NCBI GenBank assembly: GCA_023229245.1
Contig: JALNZU010000016.1
Span: 13,387-77,386 of the forward strand
Direction: 5' to 3'
Source of the DNA: Bacteroidales bacterium
GTDB taxonomy: Bacteria > Bacteroidota > Bacteroidia > Bacteroidales > F082
DNA length: 64,000 nt
A program made the translations under genes and the position numbers. Below are positions 26,139 to 35,609 of the stretch, piece after piece. Numbering within the stretch: the stretch's first letter is position 1; every line of letters begins with the position of its first letter. The notes beneath the pieces were generated by a model. That model saw only the letters and a program-made list of their open reading frames with translations. It ran no database searches and had not been told where the DNA came from.

Positions 26139-26178
26139 GTCATGGGCAGGTAATCCTACTAAAAAAATGTGAATTTAA
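25930..26178 (+). repeat. 249-bp duplicated segment (frameshifted copy)
   Basis: Second copy of 25087-25334, one base longer because of an extra A in the AGTACAAATTGG stretch. It joins a truncated glycosyltransferase to the intergenic space before the next glycosyltransferase, whose start at 26190 lies 12 bp beyond the copy. Confidence 0.9.
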
Positions 26179-26189
26179 AGATAAAACAA

Positions 26190-27443
26190 ATGAAAAAAAA
26201 TAAGGTTTTTTTAGGTTTTATTGACATCGCCGGCCAGATATCCGAGTATGCAAATTCATACAGTAACTTAGGTTACAAAGTAACAACCGTAGTAAGGACC
26301 AGAATTTCGTATTTCCCATATTCAAGGTATAACATAATACTAGAAGGACTTATACCGCCTTTTTTAAAAAAAGGAACCTTACTTAGAAAACTTTATCTAG
26401 GTATAGTTTATATCCCATTATATCATATGCTAATGCTATATTTTGTGTTTTCAAATGATATTTTCCATTTTATCTGGTATAATGCTAAAACAAACTTCTT
26501 TTACTTTTGGTTAATTAAGAGATTAAATAAAAAAATCATCATTCAGTTTGTAGGCAGTGATGTAAAATGGATTCCACTACATTTCCAGGAATTCGAATTT
26601 AGAAGATTAGACACAGGTGACCAGAAACTACGTATGGTCAATACACAGAAACAAAAAATTACTCTTAATAGCCGATTGAGGTATGTAAGAATTTCAGAAA
26701 AATTTGCCGATTTAATTATTTCCATACCAGAACAAGCTCAATTACAATTACGTCCATATTATAACTTTTACTTACCAGTAACAAAAAATATTAAACAGAA
26801 AAAAAGATCAAACAGAAAATTAAAGGTAGCACTTGGAATTACAGAATCAAAAGCGAAAGGAACTGATAAGGTTATTGAAATACTAAAAAACTATATTAAC
26901 CAATCGACTGTAGATTTTGAGTTAATTAAACTAGCGAAAATACCGCACGATAAAGTTTTAAACATTTTAGAAATAACAGATATTTTTATTTATACGCCCT
27001 ATTCATGCGGCGCTGGTAAGTTTGGTCATGAAGCTGTTGCTGCAGGAGCCGTTACTTTAGTTGGTTATGACAAAGATTGGCTTGCACTACCAGAGAATCC
27101 ACCCTTTGTACATATACAAGAAAATACTCTTATTGAAAAGCTTGATTATTTTTTGCGTAATCATGAAGAAAGAATCAAACTATCTGAATACGGTATTGTT
27201 TGGGCAAAAAATTGGACGGATCCAGATTGGATTATTTCTGATATTTTAGATAAATTAAATAATGATCGGCCGCCAGATTATATTCCTAAATTCTTTAGAG
27301 ATCAAGCAACTTTTGACTCAATTTGGGATAAACCTGATTCATACAAGGTTGCAAATAAATGGACCAAATATGTTTCTAGAGAAAAATGGTACAAAGAAAA
27401 TATTTCTCCTGGATATAGAGATAAATTAATCTTTGAGGGATGA
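26190..27443 (+). CDS. Glycosyltransferase (group 4-like)
   Basis: A 417-residue protein if started at ATG 26190 (MKKNKVFLGFIDIAGQIS). A GTG seven codons upstream lies inside the duplicated segment and is less likely. The C-terminal half has the GT-B nucleotide-sugar-binding pattern: KVALGITESKAKGTDKVIEIL, then DIFIYTPYSCGAGKFGHEAVAAGAVTL with the glutamate-containing loop. It presumably adds one sugar of the repeat unit on the cytoplasmic side. It overlaps the flippase gene by 4 bp. Confidence 0.75.
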   Translation: MKKNKVFLGFIDIAGQISEYANSYSNLGYKVTTVVRTRISYFPYSRYNIILEGLIPPFLKKGTLLRKLYLGIVYIPLYHMLMLYFVFSNDIFHFIWYNAKTNFFYFWLIKRLNKKIIIQFVGSDVKWIPLHFQEFEFRRLDTGDQKLRMVNTQKQKITLNSRLRYVRISEKFADLIISIPEQAQLQLRPYYNFYLPVTKNIKQKKRSNRKLKVALGITESKAKGTDKVIEILKNYINQSTVDFELIKLAKIPHDKVLNILEITDIFIYTPYSCGAGKFGHEAVAAGAVTLVGYDKDWLALPENPPFVHIQENTLIEKLDYFLRNHEERIKLSEYGIVWAKNWTDPDWIISDILDKLNNDRPPDYIPKFFRDQATFDSIWDKPDSYKVANKWTKYVSREKWYKENISPGYRDKLIFEG

Positions 27444-28906
27444 TAAAACAATTCATAAAAGATGCAGGGATTTATGGAATAACTGGCATACTTTCAAAAG
27501 GTATTGCAATCTTTCTAGTACCTGTTTATACAAAAATACTAACACCGAATGATTATGGTATCATAGATCTTGTAGCTGTCATTTATTCTATTGTTGCCAT
27601 TTCAGTGCCCTTAGAGATTTCGCAAGCAGTGGCAAGGTTTCTTGCAGATGATAGAGATAATCCAAGCTATATAAAACAAGTTAGTTCAATAGGACTTTTC
27701 ATTACACTAATTGCATTCTCCATCTTTTTTTTGGTTGGGTTTATGTTTAAAGAAAAGCTAACATTATGGATTTTTGAAGATGGCAATCTGGAAAAAACAT
27801 TTGTAATCGCTTTACTTCATATGTTTTTTACAGGCCTCTTTTATTTTGTTCAAAATCAATTGAAATGGACACTTAAGCCATTAAAATATTCTATCACTTC
27901 CATCGTTTATATAATTGTTAATTTCACTTTTTCAATTTTATTTGTAGTTATACTTAAAGTGGGGCTAATTGGGGTTTTTTATGCCTATTTAATAGCTGGC
28001 ACAACAGGTTTTCTATTAGGTTTTTATTTTAGTAATGAGAATTACTCCTTTAGTATCCATTTTCCTACCACAAAAAAAATGCTTGCATTCTCATTGCCAT
28101 TGGTCCCATCTGGTGTAAGTGTGTTTTTTATTAATACTGGGCAAAGGATTATGATTAAAGGACTAATGGAACTTTCAGATTTAGGTTTATTTGCAGTAGC
28201 TAGAAAAATCGCATCAATACTTGGTATCGGATTTCAAAGTATCCAAAACTCTATTATTCCATTGGTTTATCAGAACATGGATAAATCAAAAACGCCAAAG
28301 GATATGGCTACAATTTTTCGTTTCATGGTTTTTTTTCTTTTACTTTTTTTTGTACTAATCTCATTGTTTTCAAAAGAATTACTTATAGTAATGACAACAC
28401 CAGCTTATTATAATGCGTATAAAATAATACCTCTTTTAGTATTGGCGGAGTGCTTTGTGGGCTTACAGAGAACTTTTTCGGTAGGTCTATCTATTGCTAA
28501 GAAAACAAAGATTCTAGCATACATTAATATTTTAGGATCAATTGTTTCATTAATTATAAGTTTTGTTTTTATTTATTATTTTGGAATTATGGGTGCTGCC
28601 ATAGCGTACTTAATTCAAAGTATTGTAATAACAATTATTCAAATTACATTTTCACAGAAATTCTTTTTTGTCCAATACCCAATTAAAAGCTCCTTCTTTA
28701 CAATGCTATTTTCCATAGTCATTATCACAATAGGACTATTTTTTATTGCTGATTTGCAAATTGTCTTTCAAGTTTTAATTAAATTACTATTGTTAACTTT
28801 TTTCATATTGGCATCTATAAAATATAGCCATTTAATTAATCCAAATGAAATAGGGTTAATTTTTTCAAAAATAAAAACAGGGTTAAGAGGAAAAGATGAT
28901 CAATAA
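27440..28906 (+). CDS. wzx: Oligosaccharide-unit flippase (Wzx-like)
   Basis: A 488-residue polytopic protein of the polysaccharide-biosynthesis/MATE-like superfamily. The N-terminus FIKDAGIYGITGILSKGIAIFLVPVYTKILTPNDYG is characteristic, and about 12-14 hydrophobic segments follow. It would translocate the undecaprenyl-linked repeat unit across the inner membrane. Its presence with a Wzy-like polymerase indicates a Wzx/Wzy-dependent polysaccharide. Confidence 0.9.
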   Translation: MIKQFIKDAGIYGITGILSKGIAIFLVPVYTKILTPNDYGIIDLVAVIYSIVAISVPLEISQAVARFLADDRDNPSYIKQVSSIGLFITLIAFSIFFLVGFMFKEKLTLWIFEDGNLEKTFVIALLHMFFTGLFYFVQNQLKWTLKPLKYSITSIVYIIVNFTFSILFVVILKVGLIGVFYAYLIAGTTGFLLGFYFSNENYSFSIHFPTTKKMLAFSLPLVPSGVSVFFINTGQRIMIKGLMELSDLGLFAVARKIASILGIGFQSIQNSIIPLVYQNMDKSKTPKDMATIFRFMVFFLLLFFVLISLFSKELLIVMTTPAYYNAYKIIPLLVLAECFVGLQRTFSVGLSIAKKTKILAYINILGSIVSLIISFVFIYYFGIMGAAIAYLIQSIVITIIQITFSQKFFFVQYPIKSSFFTMLFSIVIITIGLFFIADLQIVFQVLIKLLLLTFFILASIKYSHLINPNEIGLIFSKIKTGLRGKDDQ

Positions 28907-28920
28907 ATCACTTGAATACT

Positions 28921-30120
28921 ATGCATATTGTTCATGTAGTAGTACATTTCCCAACTACTAAATTAGAATATCAGGAAGTCGCTCTCGCGCGCGTTCAGAC
29001 TAGGAGTGGAAATAAAGTTACAATAGTAACTAGTGATTGGCACAATAATTACCCAAATTACAAAGAAATATTTGAACCGATTATTGGCCAAAGGTATGTT
29101 GGGATCGGAATATCAGAAGAAGAACGAATTGTAATTATACGATTGAAACTTAAAAAGATTTTAAAGATTATTCCTTATTTATCCGGTTTAAACAAAACAC
29201 TAAGAAAGATTAATCCAGACTTTATCATTTGTCATGGTTTTGAAGTTGGTATATTGCCTATTCAATCGTATGTTAATAAGATTCCCTTAATTGTAGACAG
29301 CCATTTTATGCACGTTCATTCAGTAATTAAGTCAAGAAATAACTTGAATAAATTTTTCGTGCAGTTAAAGCTTATAGTGAACAGATTAGTCTTAAAACTT
29401 AATGGGTCTTATTTAAGAGACAAAGGCGTAAGTTTTTTCGGCGTTACTGAAGAATCTGCTGCTAATATTGCAAAGTATGTGGGATTAAAAACAGGTGAAG
29501 TAAAACTAATTCCACTTGGGGTCAATAGATCAATCTTTTTTAAATCAAATGAAATAAGAAAGAACACGAGGAATAAACTTGGGGTGGCAGAAAACGATAT
29601 TTTATTATGCTATACTGGCAAAATTGAATCTTATAAAGGTGTCCACCTGATTATTGAGTCTCTTGCCAGAATAAACTACCCAAATCTTAGATTGTTAATA
29701 GTTGGAGGTAAGACAGGGTTATATTCTAGATATTTAGACAAAATCATACAAGAAAATAAGCTGCAGGATTATGTTATTTTTAAACCATTTTCAAATAAGC
29801 CTGAATTAAATGCCTTTTTTAATGCATCTGATATAGCTGTTTATCCAAGAAGTGTTACAATAAGTCACATTGAAGCAATGTCTGTTGGCTTACCAATTAT
29901 TATCGAAAACCTTAGTGGGGTGCAACATAGAATAGAATATGAAAACGGGTTTTGTATTAACGGAGAGAACGAAAAAGAATTAGATGAGAAAATAAATTTT
30001 CTAATTAATAATCCAAACGAAAGAGAAAAAATGGGGAGGCAGTCTTTAAAACTTGTTCAAGATAAATTTACATGGGAAAACATAAATAAACAAATATTAA
30101 GTCTTGCAAAAATCACTTAA
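28921..30120 (+). CDS. Glycosyltransferase family 4 protein
   Basis: About 399 residues from ATG 28921 (MHIVHVVVHFPTTKLEYQEVAL); a TTG three codons earlier is possible but weaker. GT-B fold: acceptor domain with HGFEVGILPIQS, then the donor domain LLCYTGKIESYKGVHLIIESL and SDIAVYPRSVTISHIEAMSVGLPII, the Glu-containing motif of GT4 enzymes. It lies 14 bp after the flippase gene. The sugar it transfers is unknown. Confidence 0.85.
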   Translation: MHIVHVVVHFPTTKLEYQEVALARVQTRSGNKVTIVTSDWHNNYPNYKEIFEPIIGQRYVGIGISEEERIVIIRLKLKKILKIIPYLSGLNKTLRKINPDFIICHGFEVGILPIQSYVNKIPLIVDSHFMHVHSVIKSRNNLNKFFVQLKLIVNRLVLKLNGSYLRDKGVSFFGVTEESAANIAKYVGLKTGEVKLIPLGVNRSIFFKSNEIRKNTRNKLGVAENDILLCYTGKIESYKGVHLIIESLARINYPNLRLLIVGGKTGLYSRYLDKIIQENKLQDYVIFKPFSNKPELNAFFNASDIAVYPRSVTISHIEAMSVGLPIIIENLSGVQHRIEYENGFCINGENEKELDEKINFLINNPNEREKMGRQSLKLVQDKFTWENINKQILSLAKIT

Positions 30121-30157
30121 CACTAATTTAAAAAGTAGACAAATCTATTAAATCACA

Positions 30158-31429
30158 ATGAAAATACTTTGGTTTGCCAATACACCTTGTGGGGCTTCAG
30201 TCTATTTGAATAGCAGTATTGTGACAGGTGGATGGTTGGAGTCATTAGAAAAAGAGTTAAAAAAAGAGAGTACAATAGATCTACATGTGGCATTCTATTG
30301 GGTCGAACGATTAAATTCATTTACATTCAATGATGTAACCTATCATCCTATATATCGTCCTGGTACAAAATCAAAAGCTCATAAATTTCTTTCTAGATTA
30401 TTGGGTTTTAAAAATTCTGATTCTTCAGAGGTATTATTAATAAATAAATTAGTTAGAGAGATTAATCCAGATTTGATACATGTTTTTGGAAGTGAAGAAA
30501 ATTTTGGACTTATCGTTTTAGAGTTCCAACAGAAAACTATACTAACCATACAGGGTATTCTAAACCCCATTTATAATAAGCTTTATGCTGGTTTCCCAAA
30601 ACAAATTATTAATAAATACGAACCACTAATTCGCAAATTATCGCTCAATTCGCTTAAATATAAAAGCAAATCCATATTAAGAAAAAGTAGGCGAGAAAAA
30701 ATAATTTATAAAAACTTATTGTTCTGCTCAGGTAGAACAGAATGGGATCAACGTGTTGCTAATATACTTAACCCAAATATTCAATATTTTAGAATTAATG
30801 AAATTCTGAGAGATTCCTTTTATAATAAAAAATGGGATAAGAAAGAATTTAATAAGAGAATTAGTATTCTTACTATAATGTCCGATACCTACTATAAAGG
30901 GATTGAAACTATTGTTCATACAGCGATTCTACTGAAAGAATTGAACACGTTTAACTTTTCTTGGAATATAGTAGGGTTAACGAAACGAAGTAACACAGTT
31001 AAAATAGTTACTAAATGGCTTGGGGTTGATTCTCAATCTTTAAACCTCAACTTATATGGTCGCATGGATGAGCAGCAAATAATTAAACTAATGCTTGAAG
31101 CTGACATTTACTGTCAAGTAAGTCACATTGAGAATAGCCCAAATAGTTTATGTGAAGCGATGATTTTAGGTATGCCAATAGTGGCAACTTTTGTTGGTGG
31201 AACTAGTACAATGCTTGAGAATAATAAAGAAGGTATTTTAGTTCAAGAGGGAGAGCCATATTCTATCGCAGGTGCTATAGTAGAAATAAGCAATAATTTT
31301 TCTAAGGCTAAGGCCTTAGGTGATAACGCAAGAACGACAGCAGCACAAAGACATAGTAAGACAATAATAGTAGAGAATACAAAATCTGTTTATCATAGAA
31401 TACATGCTCAAAGTCTGGATTTAAAATAG
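30158..31429 (+). CDS. Glycosyltransferase family 4 protein
   Basis: A 423-residue GT-B enzyme. The N-terminal motif is ILWFANTPCGASVYLNS, and the donor-site region includes SILTIMSDTYYKGIETIVHTA and ADIYCQVSHIENSPNSLCEAMILGMPIVATFVGG, with the ENSPNSLCEA glutamate loop typical of GT4. Presumed cytoplasmic or membrane-associated and acting on the lipid-linked repeat unit. Confidence 0.85.
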   Translation: MKILWFANTPCGASVYLNSSIVTGGWLESLEKELKKESTIDLHVAFYWVERLNSFTFNDVTYHPIYRPGTKSKAHKFLSRLLGFKNSDSSEVLLINKLVREINPDLIHVFGSEENFGLIVLEFQQKTILTIQGILNPIYNKLYAGFPKQIINKYEPLIRKLSLNSLKYKSKSILRKSRREKIIYKNLLFCSGRTEWDQRVANILNPNIQYFRINEILRDSFYNKKWDKKEFNKRISILTIMSDTYYKGIETIVHTAILLKELNTFNFSWNIVGLTKRSNTVKIVTKWLGVDSQSLNLNLYGRMDEQQIIKLMLEADIYCQVSHIENSPNSLCEAMILGMPIVATFVGGTSTMLENNKEGILVQEGEPYSIAGAIVEISNNFSKAKALGDNARTTAAQRHSKTIIVENTKSVYHRIHAQSLDLK

Positions 31430-31470
31430 AAAATAATATAAACTATTCTGATAATCTAAAAAAAATAAAA

Positions 31471-32712
31471 TTGAAAAACCGATTTTTAAATATTGTATCA
31501 ATATTGCTAATGGGACATTTTTATTTACTTATTGTTTTTAATAACCTACCAAATATTTTAAACAGTAGTTTGTTTTTTATTCCTCTCTGGTTTATTTCAC
31601 TTGGAATTATTCATCCAAAGATGCTTTTTTCAAAGGAAAACTTGCAAATATATTCCTACATAATTTTTTTTGTTGTTTCATTCAATTTTTTTTGGCAAGA
31701 TGTCGTCGTTGGTGAGCAGAGAAAAATATATATTGAAATAGGAGCCATTTTAACAGCACATACAATTTTGTATTATTATATTGTTAGAAACGATTTTAAA
31801 GGGCTTTCTCTTTTGATTAAAGTAACATTTTTTTTTATATTAATTTCTTCTATAACTTCATTGATAGGGTTTGTTAGATACCCTTTAGCAGCAAGAGAAT
31901 TGGCTGGAGTATTAGCAAGAGAAGGTAATTTTACGACTATAATAAGATATCAAAGTCTTGGTATTGGTGGATATGGTTTTTTTGCAAGTTTAATTTTCGT
32001 TCCACCACTTTTAATTACCTATATTTTGTCAACTAAACCTATTTATAAGCAAAAATTATTTATTTTAATTTCTATCATTATTATTTATTTAAGTTTGATA
32101 ACTGCACAATATTTTGCCAACTTTCTTATATGCACTTTTGCAGTCGTAATTTCTGTTTTTAAGATTAAGAACTTTAAAACTATATTTATTTTAAGTGTAT
32201 TAATTATGCCGCTTTTGCTTTTTGATATTTCATTGATTTTTTCTCAAGCTTTATATTCGTTGTCTGCATTATTTTCGAAGTATTCTGAGCTTAGTCATAA
32301 ACTATCCGACCTTGGTGCTTATTTTCTTAACTCAAATATTAGCGGATATGAAGTTGAAGCAAGAAGTATGAGATTCCCTATTTTGCTAGAAAATTTTTTA
32401 ACAAATCCGTTAAGAGGCAGTTCAGAAGGTAATCAACACCTCCATTGGATGAATAAGTTATCTATGTTTGGGCTTTTAGGAACTCTACCCTTTTTTCTGA
32501 TCGTTAGAAAATTATTTAAAACGACGTTTTTTTCGTTACACCCATTATTAAAATATTACTATGTAGTATCTTTCCTTTCTTATTTTTTTCTTGGGTTATT
32601 AAAGGCAGCACATTTGCGCGAAATTCTGATAATGGTATTTCTTATTGTGCCAGGATTTTTAGTATCACAATCACACTTCATTCATAAACAAAAGATTGAC
32701 AAATCCTTATAA
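31471..32712 (+). CDS. wzy: O-antigen polymerase-like membrane protein (Wzy-like)
   Basis: A 413-residue highly hydrophobic protein with about 10-12 transmembrane segments and one longer external loop (about residues 265-325: YSELSHKLSDLGAYFLNSN then LRGSSEGNQHLHWMNKLSMFG). That layout is the usual signature of Wzy-type polymerases, which lack sequence conservation. It starts at TTG 31471. It is the only polymerase candidate in a cluster that also has Wzx, which supports the call. Confidence 0.7.
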   Translation: MKNRFLNIVSILLMGHFYLLIVFNNLPNILNSSLFFIPLWFISLGIIHPKMLFSKENLQIYSYIIFFVVSFNFFWQDVVVGEQRKIYIEIGAILTAHTILYYYIVRNDFKGLSLLIKVTFFFILISSITSLIGFVRYPLAARELAGVLAREGNFTTIIRYQSLGIGGYGFFASLIFVPPLLITYILSTKPIYKQKLFILISIIIIYLSLITAQYFANFLICTFAVVISVFKIKNFKTIFILSVLIMPLLLFDISLIFSQALYSLSALFSKYSELSHKLSDLGAYFLNSNISGYEVEARSMRFPILLENFLTNPLRGSSEGNQHLHWMNKLSMFGLLGTLPFFLIVRKLFKTTFFSLHPLLKYYYVVSFLSYFFLGLLKAAHLREILIMVFLIVPGFLVSQSHFIHKQKIDKSL

Positions 32713-32799
32713 CTTAAAATAATAAAAAGAATATTATATTTAAGTAAAATTAAATATTTTTTAACCTATTTCAGTAAGAAATATTAAACAAAACTTAAA

Positions 32800-33414
32800 G
32801 TGAATCTGTCAGACCAACAAGCTATTTTTTTTATAGTAGTTCGTAAGTTATTTCTTAAGCTAATTTGTGTATATTCTACCTTTATTCTACGGATTTTATT
32901 GATGTTAAAAGGAATAAAATTTGGGCATAACACTCGATTTTATGGCTTTACCTCCTTTGTTCGATTTCCAAACTCCTTAATTGTAATCGGTAAGAATGCT
33001 GTTTTTCGTTCTGGAGAAGTGTCAAATCTTATTGGAGTGAATAGAAGATGTATCCTATCAACACAATTAGTAGGAGCAACTTTGATGATTGGAAATAATT
33101 GTGGATTTAGTGGTACTGTAATAGGGGCCTTTTCAAAGATCATAATAGGGAACAACGTTCGTTGTGGAGCTAATACATTGATTACAGATTCTGATTGGCA
33201 TTTAGATGATTACAGAAGTAGTACTCCAAAGCCAATTATTATAGAAGACAATGTTTGGCTCGGGGTAAACTCTGTTGTGTTAAAAGGTGTAACAATTGGC
33301 AAAAACAGTGTTATTGGAGCCAATAGTGTTGTAACAAAAAGTATTCCTCCTAATGTTATTGCTGCAGGTAATCCGTGCAGTGTAATCAAAAATATTACAA
33401 ATGATTCAAAGTAA
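32800..33414 (+). CDS. Hexapeptide acyltransferase (WbbJ/maltose-O-acetyltransferase-like)
   Basis: A 204-residue protein with an N-terminal hydrophobic segment (KLFLKLICVYSTFILRILLML) and a left-handed beta-helix (IGNNCGFSGTVIGAFSKIIIGNNVRCGANTLI, then a DSDWHLDD loop with the catalytic-type His, then VWLGVNSVVLKGVTIGKNSVIGANSVVTKSIPPNVIAAGNP). It likely O-acetylates a sugar of the glycan. It starts at GTG 32800 and overlaps the next glycosyltransferase by 14 bp. Confidence 0.87.
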   Translation: MNLSDQQAIFFIVVRKLFLKLICVYSTFILRILLMLKGIKFGHNTRFYGFTSFVRFPNSLIVIGKNAVFRSGEVSNLIGVNRRCILSTQLVGATLMIGNNCGFSGTVIGAFSKIIIGNNVRCGANTLITDSDWHLDDYRSSTPKPIIIEDNVWLGVNSVVLKGVTIGKNSVIGANSVVTKSIPPNVIAAGNPCSVIKNITNDSK

Positions 33415-34573
33415 ATATTATATATACATATATTCCGAAGGTTTCCCTGAAATTATTTCAGCAAGAAATAACAAAAATGCTTTGATTGCTAAATCACTTT
33501 TTCCCTTTGGTTTTCGTTCATTTTTTTATTCAAAAAGATATTACAAAACTAATGTAGCTAGTGGAACGAATTTGGGAAATCATGACAATGTAAGCTATCG
33601 TTTCCTAAATAACTCTCCAAAGAAAATTAACTGGATTAATGCACTATTCAAAGAATTTTTCTTCCTTTATAATGATAGCCGAGAATATGAGAAGAGATAC
33701 TTAATTTTATCTTATTTATCTTTTCCCATCTTTAGTTTATATTACATTTTTTCACTAATATTTAAATTTGAAATAATTATCAGTATGATGGAATGGCATA
33801 TCGCTGTTTCGAAAAAAAGTAATTATTTACATAGATTAAATTCATTTCTTTTTGATAAAATTGCTACACGGATTATTAAAAAAGTAATGCCGATAAGTAA
33901 TGCAATAGCTAAAGAGATGTTTTTATTCAAGAAGCAGGAAGACATCCTTTTACTTCCTGTTTTAACAGATTATGAGTCTATTTCTAAAATTAAACCACAG
34001 AATACCTTTTCAGATTATTTTCTTTATTGCGGAAACATTGGATATGCTGATGTAATCAATTTTATTCTTGACTCTTATAGCCATTTTCTTCAAAAATGTT
34101 CTCAAAATATTGATATTGAGCTGCACTTAGTAATTCATGGGGATAAAAATGAAATTAAAGGTCTTGAAAAGAAATGCCGGAGTAATCCTGTTCTCCAACA
34201 AGTAAAATTCTTTTCTGAATTGTCATACACTGAATTGATTCAAAAGTATAAGTCAGCAAGAGCTCTGCTAATACCATTACGGGAAACTGTTCAGGATCAA
34301 TCAAGATTTCCTCATAAAATTGCAGAGTACTTGGCTTCTGGGCGCCCTATAATAACCAATAATTGGGGTGAGGTTTCCTTTTATCTTAAAAATAAGGAAA
34401 ATGCATTAGTGGCTGAAAAATATAATGTTGAATTATACAGCAAATTGATGTCCTTTTCAATTGCAAACAAAATTGAAATAGATGAAATGGGGGTTCAGGG
34501 GCGGTTATTGTGCAAAGAAAAATTTGATTACATAAACTATGGTGATAAGCTATCATCCTTCATTTTAGGATAA
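33401..34573 (+). CDS. Glycosyltransferase
   Basis: A 390-residue protein with GT-B features only in its second half: FLYCGNIGYADVINFILDSY, ELHLVIHGDKNEIKGLEKKC, ARALLIPLRETVQDQSRFPHKIAEYLASGRPII. The FPHKIAEYLASG loop is the donor-phosphate-binding region. The N-terminal half is divergent. It overlaps the acyltransferase by 14 bp and lies 4 bp before the CapA-like gene. Confidence 0.8.
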   Translation: MIQSKYYIYIYSEGFPEIISARNNKNALIAKSLFPFGFRSFFYSKRYYKTNVASGTNLGNHDNVSYRFLNNSPKKINWINALFKEFFFLYNDSREYEKRYLILSYLSFPIFSLYYIFSLIFKFEIIISMMEWHIAVSKKSNYLHRLNSFLFDKIATRIIKKVMPISNAIAKEMFLFKKQEDILLLPVLTDYESISKIKPQNTFSDYFLYCGNIGYADVINFILDSYSHFLQKCSQNIDIELHLVIHGDKNEIKGLEKKCRSNPVLQQVKFFSELSYTELIQKYKSARALLIPLRETVQDQSRFPHKIAEYLASGRPIITNNWGEVSFYLKNKENALVAEKYNVELYSKLMSFSIANKIEIDEMGVQGRLLCKEKFDYINYGDKLSSFILG

Positions 34574-34577
34574 TAAT

Positions 34578-35609
34578 ATGCATATGAATAATCTAACTAC
34601 GATTTCATTTCTCGGGGATATTGCTTTTGTTGGCAAGTATAATGAATATTATAGCAGTGGAATTAACCCATTTAGTGCGGTTGAGCCAATTCTTTTATCA
34701 AGCCATCTTGTTGTAGGAAATTTAGAATGCGTTAGCGAAGGAGACCAAGGAGAAAACCTGGCAAAGAAGCCGAGACTTAAAACAAAGACGCAAACATTAA
34801 ATTACCTAAAAACTTTGAATATTGGTTTGGCTACATTAGCGCACAACCATGTCTATGACAATTTATATGATGGATACCTTAAAACTACCGCTTTTCTCAA
34901 AGAATCAAAGATAGATTTCATAGGTGCTGGTTTATCAGAAAATAGAGCTGCGGAACCCTTAGTTAAAGTCATCAATGATATTAGTTTTTGTTTTCTAAAT
35001 TATGTAACACATGACACAAACCCTAACTTGCCCAATAATACGGAAATACACTTGAACTATTTTAGTTTACAAAAGGTAAGTGAGGATATCATTAAGTTTA
35101 AAAACAAGGTGGATCATGTTGTCATTCTTTTGCATTGGGGGGGACGTTTAGAAGGAGGTAATTATCCTGATTATGATCAGCCAGAAATTGCCAGAAAAAT
35201 AATCGATTATGGCGCTGATATCATTATTGGTCATCATTCTCATACTTTACAACCTTATGAGATTTATAAGAATAAATATATATTTTATAGTTTAGGAAAT
35301 TTTTGCTTTTCTGATTTTATATCTGACGGGGTATTAAAAAAGCTCGATCGAAAAAGAAGAGTCAATTCCATTATCTTAAATGTAGTTTTTAGTAAAAATA
35401 AATATAACATAGAGATTATTCCAATAAGGAATGCCGATGAATTTATCATTATAGATAAAAGCAGTTTTAAGTTACTAAATCAAAGAAACTTATTTTTTAA
35501 GTACATTAAGTCAAATTATTTTCTATGGTTAATCTATTATATAAAGGTGAAATACTACTATAAAATTCTCAGAAAATTAAAAAACAAGAATGTAAATCCT
35601 AATTTATGA
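34578..35609 (+). CDS. CapA-family metallophosphatase-like protein
   Basis: A 343-residue protein of the PGA_cap/CapA family (calcineurin-like fold). Motifs: ISFLGDIAFVG near the N-terminus, LVVGNLECV, ATLAHNHVYDN, VILLHWGG and ADIIIGHHSHTLQPYE. No signal peptide is evident, unlike many CapA proteins of poly-gamma-glutamate systems. In polysaccharide loci its role is not settled; pairing with the PaaK-like ligase (4-bp overlap) hints at adding an amino-acid or acyl decoration, which is inference. Confidence 0.85.
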   Translation: MHMNNLTTISFLGDIAFVGKYNEYYSSGINPFSAVEPILLSSHLVVGNLECVSEGDQGENLAKKPRLKTKTQTLNYLKTLNIGLATLAHNHVYDNLYDGYLKTTAFLKESKIDFIGAGLSENRAAEPLVKVINDISFCFLNYVTHDTNPNLPNNTEIHLNYFSLQKVSEDIIKFKNKVDHVVILLHWGGRLEGGNYPDYDQPEIARKIIDYGADIIIGHHSHTLQPYEIYKNKYIFYSLGNFCFSDFISDGVLKKLDRKRRVNSIILNVVFSKNKYNIEIIPIRNADEFIIIDKSSFKLLNQRNLFFKYIKSNYFLWLIYYIKVKYYYKILRKLKNKNVNPNL

